Shown here one piece after another: positions 23,655 through 32,296 of a stretch of 64,000 nt of DNA. A program made the translations under genes and the position numbers. The stretch is from Mycobacterium sp. E183. GTDB taxonomy: Bacteria > Actinomycetota > Actinomycetes > Mycobacteriales > Mycobacteriaceae. The notes beneath the pieces are model-generated. The model was not told the origin of the DNA, searched no databases, and was given only the letters and a program-made list of their open reading frames with translations. Position 1 is the first letter of the stretch; the number at the start of each line of letters is the position of its first letter. The DNA lies in contig NZ_LZJN01000163.1 in NCBI RefSeq assembly GCF_001667735.1, positions 1-64,000 of the forward strand, given 5' to 3'.

Positions 23655-24998
23655 ATGGCGCAGGTGAGGGCACTGGATACGGCTTTCCTGAAGACCCACC
23701 ACCCCGACCAGCACGCCGGCCTGGCGATCGGCGCGGTGGCCATCGTCGACGGCGCACCCGACCATCAGCGCCTCCAAGCCCTTCTGGCGGAACGCATTCG
23801 ATCGATTCCCCGCTGCACGCAGGTGCTGCGGCCGCACCCGACGCACCCGGGCTGGGTCGACTGCCGGGACTTCGACCTCGCCCAGCACGTGCGCCGGGTG
23901 GCGATCAACCGACCGGGTGACGACACCGAGCTGTCCCGGGCCATCGCCCACGCCCTCGAACGGCCGCTGAGCCCGGACCGCCCACAGTGGGAGTGCTGGG
24001 TGATCGAGGGCCTCAAGGGCAACCGATGGGCGATCCTGATGAAAGCCCATCCCCGGCTGCTGGACGGCAAATCGCCCGCACACCTGCTCACCAGGCTTTG
24101 CGACGACGCCGACGAGAGCGCCTTCGCCAATGCCCCTGCGGCCGAACCGGTTTCGCAACCGCCGGTGCGGCGAACCGGCTGGGCCGATGCGCTGTGGCGG
24201 GCGTCCTGGACCGCGACCGGCGCCGTCGTCGGCGCGCTCTGGCCCGCGCTGCAGTCGCCCGATCGCGCCGCAACGCCCCGGCGCTACGCCACGGTGCGGG
24301 TCCCGATCGCCGACGTCGACCGCGTCTGCCGCAGGTTCGGGGTGACCGTCAACGACGTCGCGCTGGCCGCCGCCACCGAGGGCTTCCGGACGGTCCTGCT
24401 CGGTCGCGGTGAGGAGCCACGGGCCGACTCGCTGCCCGCCCTGGCGCCGACGCCGGTCCGGTCGCCGTACCTGCCGGTCGAGGACGACGACCCGGTCCAG
24501 CGCTTGCGCACCGTGCAGACCCGATGGAACGAAAAGGCAGCGGATACAACCCAATCCGGCGGCATCATCGAGTCGGCACTCAACTCCTTGCCGACGCTCG
24601 TGCGGGACGGCGTCGTTGCGCTGCTGTCCCGGATCCCGCAGCGCGCCATCGTGACGCTGGGCACCAACGTGCCCGGGCCCCGCCACCGGCTGCGCCTGAT
24701 GGGACAGACGATGGAGCGCCTGCTGCCCATCCCCCCGACCGCCGTCCAGTTGAGCACCGGGGTCGCGGTGCTGAGTTACGGCGACGAACTGGTATTCGGC
24801 ATCACCGCCGAACCCGGCGCCGCGTTCGACGTCAAGCAATTGGCCGCCGGAATCGAACTGGGCATGGCGCGGCTCGTGGCGCTCAGCCAGGATTCGGTGT
24901 TGCTGTTCGGCGATCGCCGCCGCGGGCGGGCGCCGCGCGCCTTCCCCGGTCGCCCGCCGGGTGCCCGCCCGCCCGCGCCGGGGCAAGCCCGGCACTGA
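23655..24998 (+). CDS. WS/DGAT-type acyltransferase (Rv3371 type) with altered active site
   Basis: 447 aa from ATG 23655 (AGGCGGGGGCG just upstream). The family makes triacylglycerol or wax esters from acyl-CoA. Family features are VRALDTAFL at the start, PQWECWVIEGL, VNDVALAAATEGFR and TNVPGPRHRLRLMG. The catalytic motif HHxxxDG reads HPRLLDG (about residues 135-141): the second His, the general base, is Pro. The protein has the length of Rv3371. Activity as a normal acyltransferase is therefore doubtful unless another base takes over. The shared upstream region has the dnaE2 LexA box. Confidence 0.88.
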   Translation: MAQVRALDTAFLKTHHPDQHAGLAIGAVAIVDGAPDHQRLQALLAERIRSIPRCTQVLRPHPTHPGWVDCRDFDLAQHVRRVAINRPGDDTELSRAIAHALERPLSPDRPQWECWVIEGLKGNRWAILMKAHPRLLDGKSPAHLLTRLCDDADESAFANAPAAEPVSQPPVRRTGWADALWRASWTATGAVVGALWPALQSPDRAATPRRYATVRVPIADVDRVCRRFGVTVNDVALAAATEGFRTVLLGRGEEPRADSLPALAPTPVRSPYLPVEDDDPVQRLRTVQTRWNEKAADTTQSGGIIESALNSLPTLVRDGVVALLSRIPQRAIVTLGTNVPGPRHRLRLMGQTMERLLPIPPTAVQLSTGVAVLSYGDELVFGITAEPGAAFDVKQLAAGIELGMARLVALSQDSVLLFGDRRRGRAPRAFPGRPPGARPPAPGQARH

Positions 24999-25039
24999 CC
25001 CACTCCCCGACCGGCCTGCCACCGTGAGAAGGTGGGGTC

Positions 25040-26167
25040 GTGCCACAGTCGGGATTGGTCGTCATCGACCCGCGCCGCCACGACGCGGTGCTGTTCCACG
25101 CGCCGGACCCCAGCCTGGAGGGCAAGTTGCGCGTGGCCGGGGTGGGCACCGCCGTCTACACCGGGGACCCGTCGGAGGCGGCCCGCCGGCTGCAGGTCCG
25201 GCCCGGCCGATGCGCGGTCGTCACCGCCGACGGCTCGGTCGTCGCGGCCGCGCGCGCCGGCGGATTCGCGTTGGTCATCGGCGTCGATGAGGGGCGCGGC
25301 GACGCGCTGCGGGACGCCGGCGCCGACGCGGTGGTCGCCGACCTGCACCAGATCACCGTGCGCACCGGGGACCGTCGGATGTCGCAGCTGCCCGACGCGC
25401 TGACGGCCCTCGACGACCTGGCCGCGCGGCGGCCCGCGGTGTTCTTCGACTTCGACGGCACGCTGTCCGACATCGTCAACGACCCGGACGCGGCCGTCCC
25501 GGTCGACGGCGCCACCGAGGCGCTGCGGCAGCTGGCGACCGGGTGCCCGGTGGCGATTCTGTCCGGCCGTGATCTGGCCGACGTGACGAAACGCGTTGGG
25601 GTGCCCGGGATTTGGTATGCCGGCAGCCACGGGTTCGAATTGACCGCGCCCGACGGCGCGCACCACCAGAACGACGACGCCGCCGCGGCCATCCCGGTGC
25701 TGGAGGCCGCCGCCGGCGAGCTGCGCGAGCGACTCGGCTCCATCCCGGGAGTGGTGGTGGAGCACAAGCGCTTTGGGGTCGCCGTGCACTACCGCAACGC
25801 CGGACGCGACCGGGTCGGCGAGGTGGCGGCCGCGGTGCGCGCAGCCGGCCGCCGCGACGGCCTCCGGGTGACCACCGGCCGGGAGGTCATCGAGCTGCGC
25901 CCGGACCTGGATTGGGACAAGGGCAAAACGCTGCGCTGGGTGCTCGATCACCTAACCGAGGCCGAACCCGGCGCCCGGACCCCGGTCTACCTCGGCGACG
26001 ACATCACCGACGAGGACGCGTTCGACGCGGTCGGCGACGGCGGCGTGCCAATCCTGGTGCGGCACTACGACGACGGCGACCGCGCCACCGCGGCGCGATT
26101 CGCGCTGGACAGCCCCGCGCAGGCCGGCGAGTTCACCGCCCGCCTGGCGCGCAAGCTATCGCCCTAA
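25040..26167 (+). CDS. otsB2: Trehalose-6-phosphate phosphatase
   Basis: 375 aa from GTG 25040, with AAGGTGGGG upstream. OtsB2 removes phosphate from trehalose-6-phosphate, the last step of the OtsAB route and essential in M. tuberculosis. The C-terminal HAD domain has FFDFDGTLSDI (nucleophile and acid Asp), the cap stretch YAGSHGFELTAPDG, DLDWDKGKTLRW with the HAD Lys, and YLGDDITDEDAFD. The N-terminal 120 residues form the mycobacterial extra domain (VIDPRRHDAVLF, RTGDRRMSQLPDAL). It overlaps convergent htdY by 4 bp. Confidence 0.95.
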   Translation: MPQSGLVVIDPRRHDAVLFHAPDPSLEGKLRVAGVGTAVYTGDPSEAARRLQVRPGRCAVVTADGSVVAAARAGGFALVIGVDEGRGDALRDAGADAVVADLHQITVRTGDRRMSQLPDALTALDDLAARRPAVFFDFDGTLSDIVNDPDAAVPVDGATEALRQLATGCPVAILSGRDLADVTKRVGVPGIWYAGSHGFELTAPDGAHHQNDDAAAAIPVLEAAAGELRERLGSIPGVVVEHKRFGVAVHYRNAGRDRVGEVAAAVRAAGRRDGLRVTTGREVIELRPDLDWDKGKTLRWVLDHLTEAEPGARTPVYLGDDITDEDAFDAVGDGGVPILVRHYDDGDRATAARFALDSPAQAGEFTARLARKLSP

Positions 26168-27036
26168 GCCTGTACGTATTCCGCGGCGCCGTCGTCGAGG
26201 ACCACCCGCGGGCCGCTGCCCTCGGCCCCCGAGGCCTCGGTGCGAAACACCGCCTTGCCCGGCTCGGTGCGCCAGATGAGCGTGGTCAGCGTCTCGCCGG
26301 GAAACACCGGCGAGGTGAACCGCGCGGCGATCGAGGTGACGTTGGCGGCGGTCCCGCCGCCGAGCTCGGCGACCAGCGCGCGGCCCGCGACCCCGTAACT
26401 GCACAGGCCGTGCAGGATCGGCTTGGGGAAGCCGGCGAGCTCGCGGGCGAACCACGGGTCGCTGTGCAGCGGGTTGCGGTCACCGGAGAGCCGGTAGATC
26501 AACGCCTGATCCTCCCGGGTGGGCAGGGCGACCCGGGCGTCGGGTTCGCGGTCCGGGATCTCCGGGGCCACCGGGCGCTGGCCCGGCACGCCGCCGAATC
26601 CGCCCTCGCCGCGGATCACGAGGGTGGTGAGCGTCTCGGCGATCAGCTTCTCCGAATCCGGGTCGGTGCCCCGGCCGCGCAACACGAGGATCGCGTTCTT
26701 GCCCTCGCCCTTGTCCTGGATGTCGGCGACCTCGGTGACCACCGACAGCTTCCCCGCGGCCGGCAACGGCGCGTGCAGCCGGATTTCCTGCGAGCCGTGT
26801 AGCAGCATGGCCCAGTTGAACGTTCCCACCTTGCCGGCTGCCCCGAAGGCCGGGCAGCAGATCACCGCGTAGGTGGGCAGCACCTGCTGCTCGATGCCGT
26901 GGCTGTTCTCGGTGGTGAACGACAGGTCGTCGAGGCCGGCGCCGACGCCGAGCGCATACAGCAGCGTGTCCCGGTCGGTCCACTCGAACAGCATCGGTTC
27001 GGTCACCGCGCCGACGGCACTCGGGTCAATCGCCAT
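26164..27036 (-). CDS. htdY: MaoC-type (R)-hydroxyacyl-CoA dehydratase (Rv3389c type)
   Basis: 290 aa from ATG 27036, preceded by GAAGGAGACTC. A double hot-dog protein: the N-terminal half is non-catalytic-like (ENSHGIEQQVLPTYAV), the C-terminal half holds the hydratase 2 motif YRLSGDRNPLHSDP with Asp and His of the catalytic pair, then FPKPILHGLCSYG. HtdY hydrates trans-2-enoyl-CoA or dehydrates the (R)-3-hydroxyacyl-CoA. Residue length and start match M. tuberculosis Rv3389c. An ATG 30 nt further up adds MEKLLAKETQ only. Confidence 0.94.
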   Translation of the reverse strand: MAIDPSAVGAVTEPMLFEWTDRDTLLYALGVGAGLDDLSFTTENSHGIEQQVLPTYAVICCPAFGAAGKVGTFNWAMLLHGSQEIRLHAPLPAAGKLSVVTEVADIQDKGEGKNAILVLRGRGTDPDSEKLIAETLTTLVIRGEGGFGGVPGQRPVAPEIPDREPDARVALPTREDQALIYRLSGDRNPLHSDPWFARELAGFPKPILHGLCSYGVAGRALVAELGGGTAANVTSIAARFTSPVFPGETLTTLIWRTEPGKAVFRTEASGAEGSGPRVVLDDGAAEYVQA

Positions 27037-27120
27037 CTGAGTCTCCTTCGCAAGTAATTTCTCCACTTAACCATCGCAAACCCTTCCCACCGATGCCGTC
27101 GGCAGGGCAGGCTATTTGCC

Positions 27121-27834
27121 ATGCCGAAGCGCAGCGTGATCCGGAATGTCTCGAAGGCCGTCGCGGCGCTGACCGCGGTCCTCGTCGTCGGGGCCTGCGG
27201 TGGGTCACCGCAGGCACGCAGCATCACGATCACGTTCATCCGGCACGCCCAGTCGGCATCCAACGCGAGCGGGATCATCGACACCTCGGTGCCGGGGCCC
27301 AGCCTGACCCCGGAGGGCCAGGGTCAGGCCCAGCAGGTCGCGCATCAGGCGGGCCATAAGGACTACGACGGCATCTACGCCTCCACGATGGTCAGGACAC
27401 AGCAGACCGCAGCGCCGCTGGCCTCGGAGCTGGGCAAGCAAGTCGAGGTGCTGCAGGGCATTCAGGAGATCAACGCGGGCTGGTTCGAGGGCAAGCCGAT
27501 CGCCCAGGAGAATGCGACGTACCTGCTGGCGCCCGCGGACTGGCTCCGGGGCGACACGCAGGACAGCATCCCCGGGTCGATCAGCGGCAAGCAGTTCAAC
27601 GAACAATTCACCGCCGCAATCGCAAAGGTCTACAACAGCGGCCAGCACAACCCGGTGGTGTTCTCGCACAAATTCGCCATCGAGTACTGGACGCTGATGA
27701 ACGCGAAAAACGCCAAGGACTCACTGCTGACCAGCCATCCCCTGCCCAACGTCGGCCGCGTGGTGATCACCGGCAACCCGATGAACGGCTGGACCCTGGT
27801 CGACTGGGACGGCATTCGCGACTTCCACAACTGA
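27121..27834 (+). CDS. lpqD: Lipoprotein of the histidine phosphatase superfamily
   Basis: 237 aa. The signal ends in a lipobox VVGAC with Cys26, so the protein is anchored to the membrane outer face. The histidine phosphatase core follows: ITFIRHAQS (nucleophile His in RHA, where RHG is usual), the stretch ASTMVRTQQTA, EINAGWFEGKP with the acid Glu, and VVFSHKFAIEYW with the second His. It corresponds to Rv3390 LpqD. Substrate unknown. Confidence 0.92.
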   Translation: MPKRSVIRNVSKAVAALTAVLVVGACGGSPQARSITITFIRHAQSASNASGIIDTSVPGPSLTPEGQGQAQQVAHQAGHKDYDGIYASTMVRTQQTAAPLASELGKQVEVLQGIQEINAGWFEGKPIAQENATYLLAPADWLRGDTQDSIPGSISGKQFNEQFTAAIAKVYNSGQHNPVVFSHKFAIEYWTLMNAKNAKDSLLTSHPLPNVGRVVITGNPMNGWTLVDWDGIRDFHN

Positions 27835-27864
27835 CAATCCCCGCCACGCCCGCGACGGTTGACG

Positions 27865-27966
27865 GTGGCGACCCGCCACGCCCGGCGACGCCGCGCTCGC
27901 GATCGCCACAGGGCTGACAGTGGCGACCCGCCACGCCCGGCGACGCCGCGCTTGCGATCGCCACAG
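27865..27966. repeat. Two-copy tandem repeat with hairpin ends
   Basis: Two 47-bp units (27865-27911 and 27920-27966, period 55) differ by a single base. Each unit starts GTGGCGA and ends TCGCCACAG, so each can fold on itself, and GTGGCGACCCGCCAC is a further inner dyad. A diverged fragment precedes (27841) and another follows (27982). The array fills the gap between lpqD and acrA1. Confidence 0.75.
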
Positions 27967-28001
27967 TTGACGCGGGCGGTCGCGACCGCCACGATGGCTG
28001 C

Positions 28002-30005
28002 ATGCGGTATGTCGTTACCGGCGGTACCGGGTTTATTGGTCGCCGCGTCGTCGCCCGGCTGCTGGACACCCAACCCGATGCGCAGGTGTGGGTGCTGGTC
28101 CGGCGGGAGTCGCTGGGGCGTTTCGAACGGCTCGCGGCCGAGTGGAGTGACCGGGCCAAACCGCTGGTCGGAGCGCTGCCGGAGCTGGAGCTGGCCGACG
28201 AGACCCTCGCCGAGCTGGGCAGCATCGACCACGTCGTGCACTGCGCGGCCATCTACGACATCACCGCCGGCGAGCCCGAGCAGCGGGCCACCAATGTCGA
28301 GGGGACCCGCGCCGTCATCGAGCTGGCTCAGCGACTCGGCGCGACGCTGCACCACGTGTCCTCGATCGCGGTCGCGGGGGACTTCCCCGGCGAATACACC
28401 GAGGACGACTTCGATGTCGGCCAGCCGTTGCCGACCCCGTATCACCGGACCAAGTTCGAGGCCGAGTTGCTGGTGCGGTCGGCGCCCGGGCTGCGTTATC
28501 GGATCTACCGCCCGGCGGTGGTGGTCGGCGATTCGCGCACCGGCGAGATGGACAAGATCGACGGGCCGTACTACTTCTTCGGCGTGCTGGCCAAGCTGGC
28601 GGTGCTGCCCAGGTTGACGCCGATCATGCTCCCCGACACCGGCCGCACCAACATCGTGCCGGTCGACTACGTCGTCGACGCGCTCGTGGCGCTGATGCAT
28701 GCCGACGGTCTGGACGGCCGCGCCTTCCACCTCACCGCCCCCAAAACCGTTGGGCTGCGGGGCATCTACCGCGGCGTCGCCAAGGCGGCCGGGCTCCCGC
28801 CGGCGCGCGGGTCGCTGCCCGGCTCGGTGGCCGCCCCGGTGCTGAAGGTGCGCGGGCGGGCCAGGGTGCTGCGCAACATGGCGGCCACCCAGCTCGGTAT
28901 CCCGGCCGAGGTCTTCGACCTGGTCGACCTCAAGCCCACCTTCATCAGCGACCAGACCCGGAAAGCCTTGCGCGGCAAGGGCATCGAGGTGCCCGAGTTC
29001 TCCAGTTACGCGCCCGGGCTGTGGCGGTACTGGGCCGAGTACCTGGACCCGGACCGGGCGCGCCGCGACGACCCGCACGGGCCGCTGCACGGCCGGCACG
29101 TCATCATCACCGGCGCGTCCAGCGGCATCGGCCGGGCGGCGGCCATCGCGGTGGCCGAGCGCGGGGCGACGGTGTTCGCCCTGGCCCGCAACGCCGACGC
29201 GCTGGATCAACTGGTCGCCGAGATCCGCGCGGCCGGCGGTGACGCCCACGCCTTCACTTGCGACGTCACCGATTCCACCTCGGTCGAGCACACCATCAAG
29301 GACATCCTGGGCCGCTTCGACCACGTCGACTACCTGGTGAACAACGCCGGCCGGTCGATCCGCCGCTCGGTGGTCAACTCGACCGACCGGCTGCACGACT
29401 ACGAGCGGGTCATGGCGGTCAACTACTTCGGCGCGGTGCGGATGGTGCTGGCGCTACTGCCCCACTGGCGCGAGCGCCGCTTCGGTCATGTGGTCAACGT
29501 CTCCAGCGCCGGCGTGCAGGCCCGCAATCCGAAGTACAGCTCGTACCTGCCCACCAAGGCGGCGCTGGACGCGTTCGCCGACGTGGTCGGCTCGGAGACG
29601 CTGTCCGACCACATCACGTTCACCAATATTCATATGCCACTGGTCCGTACGCCGATGATCGCGCCGTCGCACCGGCTCAACCCGGTGCCCGCGATCAGCC
29701 CGGAGCGCGCCGCCGCCATGGTGGTGCGCGGGCTGGTCGAGAAGCCGGCGCGCATCGACACCCCCCTCGGAACGCTGGCCGAGGTGGGCAACTACTTCGC
29801 GCCGCGGACGTCCAGGCGGATCCTGCACCAGCTGTACCTCGGTTACCCCGACTCGGCCGCGGCCCGCGGACTGCCCACCGAGCCGCCCGCCGCGCCCCCG
29901 CCGCGGCGCAAGCCGAGGCGGCCCGTCCGCGCCGTCACCGGCGGCATCCGGACGCCGCGGGGAGTCAAACGGTTGGTGCGCCGGGTGCCCGGGGTGCACT
30001 GGTAG
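28002..30005 (+). CDS. acrA1: Fatty acyl-CoA reductase, two-domain
   Basis: 667 aa. N-terminal extended SDR (residues 1-340): VTGGTGFIGRRVVARLL binds NADPH, and YHRTKFEAE is the YxxxK active site, as in thioester reductases. C-terminal classical SDR (about 365-610): IITGASSGIGRAAA, YLVNNAGRSI, VVNVSSAG and YLPTKAAL with the catalytic Tyr and Lys. This fusion reduces long fatty acyl-CoA to aldehyde and probably on to alcohol, for wax or lipid synthesis (Rv3391). The tail is Arg/Pro-rich. Confidence 0.93.
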   Translation: MRYVVTGGTGFIGRRVVARLLDTQPDAQVWVLVRRESLGRFERLAAEWSDRAKPLVGALPELELADETLAELGSIDHVVHCAAIYDITAGEPEQRATNVEGTRAVIELAQRLGATLHHVSSIAVAGDFPGEYTEDDFDVGQPLPTPYHRTKFEAELLVRSAPGLRYRIYRPAVVVGDSRTGEMDKIDGPYYFFGVLAKLAVLPRLTPIMLPDTGRTNIVPVDYVVDALVALMHADGLDGRAFHLTAPKTVGLRGIYRGVAKAAGLPPARGSLPGSVAAPVLKVRGRARVLRNMAATQLGIPAEVFDLVDLKPTFISDQTRKALRGKGIEVPEFSSYAPGLWRYWAEYLDPDRARRDDPHGPLHGRHVIITGASSGIGRAAAIAVAERGATVFALARNADALDQLVAEIRAAGGDAHAFTCDVTDSTSVEHTIKDILGRFDHVDYLVNNAGRSIRRSVVNSTDRLHDYERVMAVNYFGAVRMVLALLPHWRERRFGHVVNVSSAGVQARNPKYSSYLPTKAALDAFADVVGSETLSDHITFTNIHMPLVRTPMIAPSHRLNPVPAISPERAAAMVVRGLVEKPARIDTPLGTLAEVGNYFAPRTSRRILHQLYLGYPDSAAARGLPTEPPAAPPPRRKPRRPVRAVTGGIRTPRGVKRLVRRVPGVHW

Positions 30006-30047
30006 TCCGGGCGTTTCAGCCGCGCCTGATTGCGGTATTCCGGCGCG

Positions 30048-30791
30048 ATGACCCGGACGCTTTCCGCGAAACGGGCGGACGCCGACCCGGTGGCCGCCGC
30101 GGCCCGCCTGGTCGCCACGCGAGGCGTCGCGGTGATGTCCTCACTCGACGTGACGCGGAGCCTGGGCGCCGGCCGCGAGGAGTGGACCCGATTCGCCCGG
30201 CACTGGCAGCAGCTGGGACCCGACCCGTACGCCGCGGAGCTGGGGGTGCAGCGGCTGCGCCGGTACGGCCAGTACTCCTTTCGCGACGGTGCGCTGCGCC
30301 CGGTGCCCAGGAGCACGTTCGCGCAGCCCGAGGACTCCAACCCCCTCTACATCGGCAAGGACCGCGACTTCGAGCCGCTGACCGACGCTTTCGCCCGGGA
30401 TCCGTTGCTGCGCAGGATCATCGACCTGCTGGCCCGAGTGGCGGCGGCGCTGGACGACGTCGCGGACTGGAACGTCAAGGTGCATCCGTTCCGGGTCCGG
30501 TCCTTGTCCGACGACGGCGGCCATCCGACGCCGGAGGGCATGCACCGCGACGGCGTCACCCTGGTCAGCTCACTGCTGGTCGGGCGGCGCAACGCCATCG
30601 GCGGCGAGAGCACGGTGAATGACCGCGACGGCAGGCAGTTGCTGGCGACGACGCTGGCCGAACCCGGCACGCTGATGTTGGGCGACGACCGCCGCACCCT
30701 GCACGGCGTCTCCCCGATCCGCCCGATCGACGGCTCGGGCCCCGCCCAGCGCGACGTCCTGGTGGTCACCTTCGCCTCGGCGTGGCCCTGA
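30048..30791 (+). CDS. 2-oxoglutarate/Fe(II) dioxygenase of the isoleucine-hydroxylase type
   Basis: 247 aa from ATG 30048 (a TTG 18 nt upstream is possible). It looks like PF10014 2OG-Fe oxygenases such as bacterial amino-acid hydroxylases: QRLRRYGQYSF, then EGMHRDGVTLV with His and Asp iron ligands, RNAIGGEST, and the distal LHGVSPI His followed by QRDVLVVTF with the Arg that binds oxoglutarate. I recall no gene like this between acrA1 and iunH in M. tuberculosis. Substrate unknown; a free amino acid is the best guess from the family. Confidence 0.78.
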   Translation: MTRTLSAKRADADPVAAAARLVATRGVAVMSSLDVTRSLGAGREEWTRFARHWQQLGPDPYAAELGVQRLRRYGQYSFRDGALRPVPRSTFAQPEDSNPLYIGKDRDFEPLTDAFARDPLLRRIIDLLARVAAALDDVADWNVKVHPFRVRSLSDDGGHPTPEGMHRDGVTLVSSLLVGRRNAIGGESTVNDRDGRQLLATTLAEPGTLMLGDDRRTLHGVSPIRPIDGSGPAQRDVLVVTFASAWP

Positions 30792-30811
30792 GCGACGGTA
30801 TCGTTGCCGCG

Positions 30812-31837
30812 GTGAGGCCCGTATTCGTCGACGTCGACACCGGCGTCGACGACGCGCTGGCGCTGATGTACCTGTTCGCCAGCCCGGACGCCGACGTGGT
30901 CGGCATCGCCTCCACCGGGGGAAACGTTGCGGTGCAGCAGGTTTGCGAGAACAACCTGGGCCTGCTCGAGCTGTGCGGGCGCACCGGCGTGCCGGTCTCC
31001 AAGGGCGCCGAGGAGACCCTCACCGGGCCGATGAGCCTGCCGTCGAAGGTTCACGGCCCTCGCGGACTGGGCTATGCCGAACTGCCAGCCACCGATCGCC
31101 GGCTCACCGTCCACGACTCGGCGACCGCGTGGGTGCGCGCCGCGCGCGCCCATCCCGGTGAGCTGATCGGCGTGGCCACCGGCCCGCTGACCAATCTGGC
31201 GCTGGCGCTGCGCGCCGAGCCGGCGCTGCCGACGCTGGTGCGCCGGCTGGTCGTCATGGGCGGCTCCTACGATCACCGCGGCAACACCACCGCGGTGGCC
31301 GAATGGAACATCAGCGTGGACCCCGAGGCCGCGGCCGAGGTCCTGGACGCCTGGGCGACCGTTGAGCCGCAACGGCTTCCGATCCTGTGCGGCCTGGATC
31401 TGACCCGCAAGGTGGCGATGACGCCGGAGCACCTCACCAGGCTGGCCGCCGCTGCCGGGTCGACGACGATGCCGATGAGCGCGGGCGACGAGCCCGGCAC
31501 GCGGTCGACCGCGTCCAACGCGTTGATACGGGTGATCGAGGACGCGATGCGGTTCTACCTGGAGGCCTACCACGACATCGGCCACGGCTTCCAGGCGCAC
31601 CTGCACGATCCGCTGGCCGCCGCCGCGGCGCTGGACCCGGGGCTCGTCACCATCCGGCCCGCGACGGTGGACATCGAGCTGACCGGCACGCTGACCCGCG
31701 CCATGACCGTGACCGACTGGTCGGGGCGCCGAGAACCCAACGCGCTGATCGGGATCGACGTGGACGCGGCGGCCTTCTTCGACCGGTTTATCGAACGGGT
31801 TGGGAGCTTCGCCCGCCGGTTATCCAACACCCCATGA
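30812..31837 (+). CDS. iunH: Inosine-uridine nucleoside hydrolase
   Basis: 341 aa from GTG 30812. The metal site VDVDTGVDDALAL (DxDxxxDD) at the start is the hallmark of calcium-dependent nucleoside hydrolases, which split the N-glycosidic bond of ribonucleosides for base salvage. Later signatures are GVATGPLTNLALALR, VVMGGSYDHRGNTTAVAEWNI and HDPLAAAAALDPG. A GTG at 30782 would overlap the dioxygenase gene; 30812 starts just before the conserved core, so I preferred it. It corresponds to Rv3393. It overlaps the next gene as ATGA. Confidence 0.92.
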   Translation: MRPVFVDVDTGVDDALALMYLFASPDADVVGIASTGGNVAVQQVCENNLGLLELCGRTGVPVSKGAEETLTGPMSLPSKVHGPRGLGYAELPATDRRLTVHDSATAWVRAARAHPGELIGVATGPLTNLALALRAEPALPTLVRRLVVMGGSYDHRGNTTAVAEWNISVDPEAAAEVLDAWATVEPQRLPILCGLDLTRKVAMTPEHLTRLAAAAGSTTMPMSAGDEPGTRSTASNALIRVIEDAMRFYLEAYHDIGHGFQAHLHDPLAAAAALDPGLVTIRPATVDIELTGTLTRAMTVTDWSGRREPNALIGIDVDAAAFFDRFIERVGSFARRLSNTP

Positions 31838-32292
31838 AGATCCGCCTCATCGAAGTTCTGCGCGCGGGGTGGGGTGCCGCGCTGCTGACCGCCCCCTCCG
31901 GGGTGCTCGGCCACATCCACGGGGTGCAGGTCGACCGCAAGTCGCTCGTCGTCACCCGGATCCTGGGCGGGCGCCACCTGGTCCAGGCACTGCTCTCGGG
32001 CATCAATCCCGGCCCGGAGGTGCTGGCGGCCGGCGTGTGGGTCGACACCGTGCACTCCGCGACGGCGCTCGGCCTCGCCGCGGCGGACCGGCACCGCGCC
32101 CGCGGCGGGGTGACCGACGCCGCCGGCTCGGCGTCGTGGGCGGCCCTGGGCTGGCGCCACCTGCGCACCGGTCAGGCCAGGACCGACCGCGTCCGGGGCC
32201 GCGACCGGCTGGCCCGCGCGGTGGTGGGCGCGCTCCCCGGCGGTGGCGGGCTGATGGCGCAGGCGCGGGCGGTCCGCTGCGGGCGGGCCTAG
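31834..32292 (+). CDS. Hypothetical protein coupled to iunH
   Basis: 152 aa. The start ATG overlaps the iunH stop. It begins IRLIEVLRAGWGAALLTAPS and has LSGINPGPEVLAAGVWVDTVHSATAL followed by an Arg-rich C-terminal half and GGGGLMAQARAVRCGRA. One or two weak hydrophobic stretches suggest membrane association. I do not recognise the family. Coupling to iunH suggests a role near nucleoside use, but the sequence does not show one. Confidence 0.75.
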   Translation: MKIRLIEVLRAGWGAALLTAPSGVLGHIHGVQVDRKSLVVTRILGGRHLVQALLSGINPGPEVLAAGVWVDTVHSATALGLAAADRHRARGGVTDAAGSASWAALGWRHLRTGQARTDRVRGRDRLARAVVGALPGGGGLMAQARAVRCGRA

Positions 32293-32296
32293 GAAG

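Noticed and set aside
27841..27992. CRISPR array
   Set aside because: Only two full units, 8-bp spacing, no variable spacers of proper size and no cas genes.
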